Positions 58,470 to 64,000 of a stretch of 64,000 nt of DNA are shown piece after piece. The stretch is from NCBI RefSeq assembly GCF_000721495.1, contig NZ_JOHY01000013.1:75313-139312 (forward strand), given 5' to 3'. Below the pieces are notes generated by a model. That model saw only the letters and a list, made by a program, of their open reading frames with translations. It searched no databases and had not been told where the DNA came from. Position numbers and translations under genes: made by a program. This DNA comes from Streptomyces sp. NRRL F-5123. GTDB taxonomy: Bacteria > Actinomycetota > Actinomycetes > Streptomycetales > Streptomycetaceae. The stretch's first letter is position 1, and the number at the start of each line of letters is the position of its first letter.

Positions 58470-60253
58470 CCGCCCATCCCGCTCAGCCCGGTCGGCACGT
58501 GCATCGTCTGCACCGTCTTCCCGCCGCCGACGTACATGTGCACCCCGCAGGGCAGGCACGGGTCGAAGCTGCGCACCGCGCGCATGATGTCGATGCCCTT
58601 GAAGTTCTCCGGCGGGTTCTCCTCGAAGATCGGCGTGTTCTGCACCGCGTCCTCGTACGGGCCCGGGGTGCCGAAGCTGTCGCGCGTGCTGGCGTTCCAC
58701 GGGGTCGGCGGGTAGGGGTGGTAATTGGCGATCTTGCCGTCGCGGATCACCATGTGGTGCGACAGCACCCCGCGCACCGCCTCGGTGAAGCCGACGCCCA
58801 GGCCCTCGTCGGGCACCTCGAACTTCTCCCAGGTCTGCGTGCGCCCGGCGCGCACCTCGGCCAGGCCCTGCTCGGCGAAGTGCAGCGCGACCGCGGCCGC
58901 GTAGGCCTGGAAGTACGTGCGGGCGCGGTTGCGCTCCAGCGCGTTGCTCCACTTCGGGATCTTCCACTCGAAGCTGGTCTCCGGCTTGGTCATGGTCCGC
59001 GGCAGATTGATGACCACGCTGTGCCCGGTCGCCTTGACGTAGCCGATGTCGACCAGGCCCGACAGCGCGGTCGACCACAGCCGGGCGATGGGGCCGCCGC
59101 CGGTGTCGAGCGCCAGGTGGTCCTTGCCGTCGAACCAGCGCGGCGACATCACCCAGCTGTACTTGTCGTCGAAGTCCCGCTTCTGCGGCGCCGGGATGGT
59201 GTGCTGGTTCCACGGGTGCCGCGGGTCGACCGGGTTGCCCAGCGGGTCGTGGGTGACGAACCGCTCCTGCCCCTCCCAGTCCTGGTAGTAGGAGCTGCCG
59301 AGCAGGATGCGGATGCCGAGGTTGATCTCGGTGAGGTCGTTGGTGACGAGCTTGCCGTCCACGATCACCCCGGGCGTGACGAACATCCGCCGGCCCCAGT
59401 CCGACATGTTGCGGTAGGTGAAGTCGCAGTGCTCGGGGTCGTTGAGCGCGCCCCAGCAGCCCAGCAGCACCCGGCGGCGGCCGACCTCCTCGTAGCCGGG
59501 CAGCGCCTCGTAGAAGAAGTCGAACAGGTCGTCGTGCAGCGGAACCACGCGCTTCATGAACTCCACGTAGCGCATCAGCCGGCTGAGGTAGTCGGTGAAC
59601 AACTGCACCGAGGCGACCGTGCCCGTACCGCCCGGGTAGAGGGTGGAGGGGTGCACATGGCGCCCCTCCATCAGGCAGAACATCTCCCGGGTGTAGCGGC
59701 TCACCTGGAGCGCCTCGCGGTAGAACTCGCCCTCCAGCGGGTTGAGCGAGCGCATGATGTCGGCGATGGTGCGGTAGCCGTGCTCGGCGGCGTGCGGCGC
59801 CTCGGTGCGCTCGGCCAGCTCCAGCACGCCGGGGTTCGTCTCCTTCACCATGCGCTCGCAGTAGTCGACCCCGACCAGGTTCTCCTGGAAGATGTTGTGG
59901 TCGAACATGTACTCCGCGGCTTCGCCCAGGTTGATGATCCACTCGCCCAGGTGCGGTGGCTTGACCCCGTAGGCCATGTTCTGCGCGTAGACGGAGCAGG
60001 TCGCGTGGTTGTCGCCGCAGATGCCGCAGATCCGGCTGGTGATGAAGTGCGCGTCCCGCGGGTCCTTGCCGCGCATGAAGACGCTGTAGCCGCGGAAGAC
60101 CGACGAGGTGCTGTAGCACTCGGCGACCTTCTTCTGCTTGAAGTCGATCTTCGTGTGGATGCCCAGGCTGCCCACGATCCGGGTGATCGGGTCCCAGGAC
60201 ATCTCCACCAGGCCGCTGCCGTCCCCGGCCGCCTTCGTCGTCGGTGATGCCAT
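58466..60253 (-). CDS. hhyL: Group 1h [NiFe] hydrogenase large subunit
   Basis: A 595-residue nickel-containing subunit. The L1 motif is SRICGICGDNHATC (Cys76, Cys79) and the L2 motif DPCLPCGVH (Cys566, Cys569, His572), supplying the four Ni ligands; the DNHAT and LPCGVHMYVGGGK forms are those of actinobacterial type 5/group 1h enzymes, which take up H2 at atmospheric concentration under oxygen. Twenty-three residues follow His572 as a possible processed tail. ATG 60253; 66 bp from the small-subunit gene. The enzyme likely feeds electrons to respiration during dormancy or sporulation. Confidence 0.95.
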   Translation of the reverse strand: MASPTTKAAGDGSGLVEMSWDPITRIVGSLGIHTKIDFKQKKVAECYSTSSVFRGYSVFMRGKDPRDAHFITSRICGICGDNHATCSVYAQNMAYGVKPPHLGEWIINLGEAAEYMFDHNIFQENLVGVDYCERMVKETNPGVLELAERTEAPHAAEHGYRTIADIMRSLNPLEGEFYREALQVSRYTREMFCLMEGRHVHPSTLYPGGTGTVASVQLFTDYLSRLMRYVEFMKRVVPLHDDLFDFFYEALPGYEEVGRRRVLLGCWGALNDPEHCDFTYRNMSDWGRRMFVTPGVIVDGKLVTNDLTEINLGIRILLGSSYYQDWEGQERFVTHDPLGNPVDPRHPWNQHTIPAPQKRDFDDKYSWVMSPRWFDGKDHLALDTGGGPIARLWSTALSGLVDIGYVKATGHSVVINLPRTMTKPETSFEWKIPKWSNALERNRARTYFQAYAAAVALHFAEQGLAEVRAGRTQTWEKFEVPDEGLGVGFTEAVRGVLSHHMVIRDGKIANYHPYPPTPWNASTRDSFGTPGPYEDAVQNTPIFEENPPENFKGIDIMRAVRSFDPCLPCGVHMYVGGGKTVQTMHVPTGLSGMGG

Positions 60254-60319
60254 CGTCTTGTGCCGTGCCCTTCGTGGAGCGGTCGGGAAAGTCGTGCGGT
60301 CAGTGCGGTACGGGCCCGG

Positions 60320-61393
60320 TCACCACGGGGGCCGGTAGCCGGTCGTGAGCTTCTCGCGGGGCCCGCGCCACTTCGGCTCGGCGTCCACGGTGTGCTGGGT
60401 GACCTTGCGCAGCCGGCGGATGAGCGAGCCGTACGCGCTGCTGGCGGTGACGGACACGGTCGCGCCGGGCGGTTCGTCCATGAACGGCATGAACTTGTCG
60501 GGGAAGCCCGGCATCGTGCACGCGATGCAGATGCCGCCGACGTTGGGGCAGCCGCCGATGCCGTTCATCCAGCCGCGCTTGGGCACGTTGCACTTCACGA
60601 CCGGCCCCCAGCAGCCCAGCCGCACCAGGCACTTGGGGGAGTCGTACGTCGTCGCGAACTGCCCCTGCTCGTAGTAGCCCGCGCGGTCGCAGCCCTCGTG
60701 CACGGTCGCGCCGAACAGCCATGCCGGGCGCAGCTGCTCGTCCAGCGGGATCATCGGGGCCGCGCCCGAGGCCTGGTGCAGCAGGTAGACGAGCGTCTCG
60801 GCGAAGTTGTCCGGCTGGATCGGGCAGCCGGGCACGCACACCAGCGGGATGCCCGCGTGCGACTTCCAGTCCCATCCCAGGTAGTCCGGCACACCCATGG
60901 CGCCGGTCGGGTTGCCGGCCATCGCGTGGATGCCGCCGTACGCCGCGCAGGTGCCGATCGCGACGACCGCGAGCGCCTTGGGCGCCAGCCGGTCGATCCA
61001 CTCGCTCGTCGTGATGGGCTGGCCGGTCTCGGGGTCGTCGCCGAAGCCGCACCAGTAGCCCTCGGGCTTGATCGCCTCGTTGGGGATCGACCCCTCGACC
61101 ACCAGCACGAACGGGTCGATCTCGCCCCGCTCGCCCTTGAAGAACCACTCGATGAACGTGTCCGCGCCCTGCACGGGCCCGCACTCGAAGTCGATCAGCG
61201 GCCAGTGCACCTCGATCTTCGGCAGCCCCGGCAGCACGCTGAGCGCGATCTCCTCGATGCTCGGCTGCGTGGCCGCCGTCAGCGACACCGAGTCGCCGTC
61301 GCAGCTGAGCCCCGCGTTGATCCACAGCACGTGGATCGGTTTGTCGTCCTGGCCTGCGGTGCCGGCTTCCGTCTCCGGTGGCGAGGTCGTCAT
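60320..61393 (-). CDS. hhyS: Group 1h [NiFe] hydrogenase small subunit
   Basis: A 357-residue Fe-S subunit. AGGAGG lies 7 nt before the ATG. The proximal-cluster motif is AGLSCDGDSVSL: Cys31 is followed by Asp34 where most small subunits have Cys (CxGC), the known group 1h feature of a cluster with three Cys and one Asp. Further ligands are in VAIGTCAAYGG, CVPGCPIQP, TVHEGCDRAGYY, CLVRLGCWGP and GGCPNVGGICIACTMPGFPD. No Tat signal peptide, so the enzyme is cytoplasmic-facing. It carries electrons from the NiFe site. Confidence 0.95.
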   Translation of the reverse strand: MTTSPPETEAGTAGQDDKPIHVLWINAGLSCDGDSVSLTAATQPSIEEIALSVLPGLPKIEVHWPLIDFECGPVQGADTFIEWFFKGERGEIDPFVLVVEGSIPNEAIKPEGYWCGFGDDPETGQPITTSEWIDRLAPKALAVVAIGTCAAYGGIHAMAGNPTGAMGVPDYLGWDWKSHAGIPLVCVPGCPIQPDNFAETLVYLLHQASGAAPMIPLDEQLRPAWLFGATVHEGCDRAGYYEQGQFATTYDSPKCLVRLGCWGPVVKCNVPKRGWMNGIGGCPNVGGICIACTMPGFPDKFMPFMDEPPGATVSVTASSAYGSLIRRLRKVTQHTVDAEPKWRGPREKLTTGYRPPW

Positions 61394-61432
61394 GGGGAAT
61401 CCTCCTCTGGGCGCGGGGACGAAACCCGCATG

Positions 61433-63178
61433 TCAGACACCACTGTTCCGCCGCCCACCGCCGGCTGCGACATCTGGCTGCGCCATTCCGGGGGCGGCCG
61501 CGTCCGGCAGCGGCGGCCGCGGCTGCTTGCGGACGAAGGCCGCGCGCAGCGCGTGGTAGGGCGCGGCCGGGTCGTGGAAGATGCGGTGCATCACCGCCAA
61601 CTCCGCCTCTCGGTACGCCGCGAGCGGCCGTACCGCCTCGTCCCGCTCGCGCGCCGCCTTCTTGCGGGCGATCCGCCCCTGCGTGCCGCCGCCCGACGCC
61701 AGCCGTACGGCCTGCCGCGCCACCACGCCCCGGAAGTCCTGCGGGGCCGCCGCGACCACCTGGTCCACCAGCCCCGTCCGCAGCGCCGCCGCCGCGCTCA
61801 CCGGCTGCGCGCGCTCGGTCAGCCGGCGGGCCGCCGCGGCGCCCACCCGGCGCGGCAGCGAGTACGTCCAGAACTCCGAGCCGTACAGGCCCATCAGCCG
61901 GTAGTGCGGGTTGAGCACCGCGCCCGTGCGGCACCACACCTCGTCCGCGGCGAGCGCCAGCATCACCCCGCCGGCCGCCGCGTTGCCGCCGAGCGCGGCG
62001 ACCACCAGCCGGTCGGTCGTGGTGAGCACGGCCTCGACCAGGTCGTCCATCGCCGTGAGGTTCGCCCAGGACTCCGCGGCCGGGTCGGCGGCGGCCTCGA
62101 TGACGTTCAGATGGATGCCGTTGCCGAAGAAGTCCCGCCCGCCGCCCAGCACCAGCACCGACGTGGGCCGCGCGCACGCCTGACGGTAGGCGGCCAGCAG
62201 CCGCGCGCAGTGCGCGGTGCTCATCGCGCCGCCGGGGAAGGAGAACTCCAGGAAGCCCGCCCGGCCCTCCTCCCGGTAGCAGATGTCCTTCCACTCGTGC
62301 TCCGGCCCGTCCGGCGCCGCGGGCAGCTCCGGCAGGCCGGCGGTCCGGCCGGCCAGCGCGACCGCCGCGGGCAGCTTGACCCCGGCCGTGCGCCCGCCGC
62401 GCCCGCGCGGGGCGCGCAGCTCGGGGATCCACACCGCGCCGTCCGCGGTGGCCCGGCACACCGCCCCGGCGCGCGTGGCGAGCAGCTCGCCGGGCGGGCC
62501 GGTGAGCGCGCCCTCCGGGTGGCCGCCGTGCAGGTACCAGTCCTCGCCGAGCAGCCGGTCCAGCACGCCGGGCCGCGAGTCGGCGGCCCGCAGCTTGCGC
62601 AGCACCGCCGCCGTGCCGTCGGCGGCCCAGTCGATGCGCCGCCGCTCCTGGCGCAGGTACGGGCGGGTGACCACCGCGTCCGCGGGCTGCGGCAGCGGCC
62701 GATAGGTGCCGGACGCGAAGCGGGTGACGGCCAGCAGCACGGCGTCCAGGGCCGCGTCGGCGACCTCGCCGCGGTAGAGGTCGCTCTTCCCGGCCGCCGG
62801 CAGGTCGCAGCCCGCGGTGGCCCACACGTCGCCGCCGTCCATCTCGGCCGTCGCCCGGAGCACCGTCACGCCCCAGCGGCGCGCGCCCTCCTGGAGCGCC
62901 CAGTCCAGCGAGGACGGCCCGCGGTCGCCGACCGGCCCCGGGTGCACGACCAGCGTCGGCACCGCCTGCCACACGTCGTCCGGGACCGCGGTGGTCAGCA
63001 TCGGCGCGAGCAGCAGCTCGGGCCGGTGGTCCCGCACCGCGTCGCGCAGCGCCGCGTCGCGCACCTCCGGGCCGCCGGCGGCGAGCACGAAGGCCGTCCG
63101 GTGCCCGCGGTCCCGCAACTCGGCCTGCACCCGCTGCGTGAGGCTGTTGAACGCGCTGGCGACCAGCAGGATGCGCAC
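61433..63178 (-). CDS. hypX: HypX-like hydrogenase maturation protein
   Basis: A 581-residue two-domain protein. Residues about 1-230 are a formyltransferase-like domain (VRILLVASAFNSLTQRVQAE, LVVHPGPVGDRGPSSLDWAL, IDWAADGTAAVLRKLRAADS). Residues about 290-520 are an enoyl-CoA hydratase/crotonase-like domain (FLEFSFPGGAMSTAHCARLL, LVLGGGRDFFGNGIHLNVIE, ALGGNAAAGGVMLALAADEV, YGSEFWTYSLPRRVG). HypX/HoxX makes the CO ligand of the Fe site from N10-formyl-tetrahydrofolate, needed under aerobic conditions. GTG 63178 is chosen for its GGAGG 5 nt upstream over the GTG two codons earlier. First gene of the hydrogenase operon. Confidence 0.92.
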   Translation of the reverse strand: MRILLVASAFNSLTQRVQAELRDRGHRTAFVLAAGGPEVRDAALRDAVRDHRPELLLAPMLTTAVPDDVWQAVPTLVVHPGPVGDRGPSSLDWALQEGARRWGVTVLRATAEMDGGDVWATAGCDLPAAGKSDLYRGEVADAALDAVLLAVTRFASGTYRPLPQPADAVVTRPYLRQERRRIDWAADGTAAVLRKLRAADSRPGVLDRLLGEDWYLHGGHPEGALTGPPGELLATRAGAVCRATADGAVWIPELRAPRGRGGRTAGVKLPAAVALAGRTAGLPELPAAPDGPEHEWKDICYREEGRAGFLEFSFPGGAMSTAHCARLLAAYRQACARPTSVLVLGGGRDFFGNGIHLNVIEAAADPAAESWANLTAMDDLVEAVLTTTDRLVVAALGGNAAAGGVMLALAADEVWCRTGAVLNPHYRLMGLYGSEFWTYSLPRRVGAAAARRLTERAQPVSAAAALRTGLVDQVVAAAPQDFRGVVARQAVRLASGGGTQGRIARKKAARERDEAVRPLAAYREAELAVMHRIFHDPAAPYHALRAAFVRKQPRPPLPDAAAPGMAQPDVAAGGGRRNSGV

Positions 63179-63511
63179 GGGCACCTCCGGGGGGGGGTAC
63201 GAGCGGGACGCCCGCGACGCTACGGCCGCGGCGCCACCGCTCCCGGCGCCCCGCCCGTGCGGTCACACGAATGCCCCCGCCGCGTTCGCCCGGGTGCCGC
63301 ACTCCCGGCGGCACACCCGCTCGGCGTCGCGCGCCCCGCCCCGGGCGGCCGTGGCCGGACTCCGCGCCGCCGCCGGGCAGCGCGCTCGCGGCGGAAGGCG
63401 GGACCGGCCTCCGGCCGCGGCGCCGGCTCCTGGCGGCAGGGGCCCGAACCGCCGCCGTTCGGGGCGCAGTTGCCCGGCCGGGCCGTCCCGGGCGCGTGTT
63501 ACGTTGGCGCC
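63179..63511. other. Intergenic promoter region of hydrogenase operon
   Basis: 333 bp between divergent hypX and the SRPBCC gene, with no recognised gene. It contains a run of nine G (63189-63197) directly upstream of the hypX ribosome site, and GC-rich repeats. Both promoters should lie here. Confidence 0.5.
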
Positions 63512-64000
63512 ATGGACGCAGCAGGCCACGGCACGGCAGTGCACCGCTCGGAAGGCACGGGCGCGGGCGGTACGGCGGAAGCGGCCCTGCACGGGGCGTT
63601 CACCGTCGAGCTGGACCTCGCGGCCCCGCGCTCCCGGGTCTTCCAGGCCTTCGCGGACGCGCCGCTGCGGCGGCGCTGGTTCCGGCTGCCTGGCCCGTCG
63701 GCCACCGCGGAGCACGAGCTGGACTTCCGGGTCGGCGGCGGCGAGTCCGCCCGCAACGTCTTCGTCTCCGGCGACATCGAGGAGCGCCTCGCCTACCGCT
63801 CCCGCTTCCTCGACATCGTCCCGGACACCCGGATCGTCCACGCCTACGGCACCGAGGTCGACGGCCTGCGGCGCTGGGCCTCGCTGGTCACCGTCGAACT
63901 CTCCGACGCCCCCGGCGGATCGCGGCTGACGTGGACCGAGCAGTACACCTACCTCGTGTGGACGGGCGACGGCGCCCAGGACATCGCGCACCTGCGCGGC
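63512..64000 (+). CDS. SRPBCC/AHSA1-family protein (C-terminus outside window)
   Basis: At least 163 residues, cut by the window edge. After 25 variable residues, GAFTVELDLAAPRSRVFQAF begins an SRPBCC/AHSA1 fold, followed by ADAPLRRRWFRLPG, ELDFRVGGGESARNVF, LAYRSRFLDIVPDTRIVHAY and SLVTVELSDAPGGSRLTWTE. Members bind hydrophobic ligands or act with ArsR-type regulators. No regulator lies next to it in view. Function unknown. Confidence 0.85.
   Translation, partial: MDAAGHGTAVHRSEGTGAGGTAEAALHGAFTVELDLAAPRSRVFQAFADAPLRRRWFRLPGPSATAEHELDFRVGGGESARNVFVSGDIEERLAYRSRFLDIVPDTRIVHAYGTEVDGLRRWASLVTVELSDAPGGSRLTWTEQYTYLVWTGDGAQDIAHLRG

Noticed and set aside
1..64000. CRISPR arrays, tRNA or rRNA genes, IS elements, prophage genes and an integrase
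   Set aside because: No regularly spaced repeats, no cloverleaf-like or rRNA-like sequence and no transposase or integrase motif was noticed on reading; a covariance-model scan was not possible.

Overview
The window is very GC-rich, uses strong G/C third positions and looks like a chromosomal segment of a Streptomyces-like actinomycete. Supporting markers are a SARP regulator, a LuxR-type LAL regulator, an AfsA/ArpA-type gamma-butyrolactone pair, S53 and S8 secreted peptidases, and an actinobacterial high-affinity [NiFe] hydrogenase operon. No rRNA, tRNA, CRISPR array, transposase or phage gene was recognised.

Layout. 1-7 kb: a SARP regulator (cut by the window edge), an ATP-grasp ligase without an obvious precursor, a membrane SpoIIE/PP2C phosphatase with an HATPase domain, a class I glutamine amidotransferase overlapping a small DGNHR-motif protein, a membrane protein, a winged-helix regulator and a STAS protein. 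7.2-10.4 kb: a decayed organosulfur locus. It holds a peptide-permease tail, an intact 27-residue sulfur-type leader peptide, a frameshifted SfnB/DszC-type monooxygenase remnant, and an intact SsuD-like monooxygenase with a flavin reductase. 11-19.4 kb: a LAL regulator and two large secreted peptidases (S53, S8) facing each other across a strong hairpin. 19.6-27 kb: a minus-strand sulfonate operon. It starts with a second leader peptide and a DszB-like sulfinate desulfinase, followed by lipoprotein SBP, permease, ATPase, a signal-less SBP-like protein, an SsuD-like monooxygenase and an M20 amidohydrolase, with a divergent IclR regulator. 28-31 kb: a polar amino acid ABC importer with a cupin.

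31.7-38.8 kb: a LacI-controlled carbohydrate locus (ribokinase, NCS1 transporter, a 914-residue GH106-like hydrolase, FucU/RbsD mutarotase) with a perfect 14-bp operator palindrome. 38.8-41 kb: a WYL regulator and an MFS exporter whose 3' ends overlap by 340 bp. 41.5-46.2 kb: dihydroxyacetone kinase subunits DhaK/DhaL, a HAD phosphatase, AfsA and an ArpA-like TetR receptor. Since AfsA uses dihydroxyacetone phosphate, this reads as a signal-synthesis module carrying its own substrate supply.

46.3-63.2 kb: a dimethylformamidase-like lipoprotein, then an almost uninterrupted minus-strand operon for a group 1h (type 5) uptake hydrogenase. In transcription order it is hypX, small subunit, large subunit, NifU-like, DUF5947, DUF6084, an uncharacterised 462-residue protein, maturation protease, a 35-residue peptide, then hypA, hypB, hypF, hypC, hypD and hypE. 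HypB carries its histidine-rich metal-binding region as a C-terminal tail. The window ends inside an SRPBCC protein.

The most interesting biology is the organosulfur material. Homologues of all four activities of the 4S desulfurization route occur within 20 kb: DszC-like (decayed), LLM monooxygenases, a DszB-like desulfinase with all three catalytic residues, and a flavin reductase. Two leader-peptide-controlled units carry them, one decayed and one intact. Family calls are made by eye from motifs and were not confirmed by database search.
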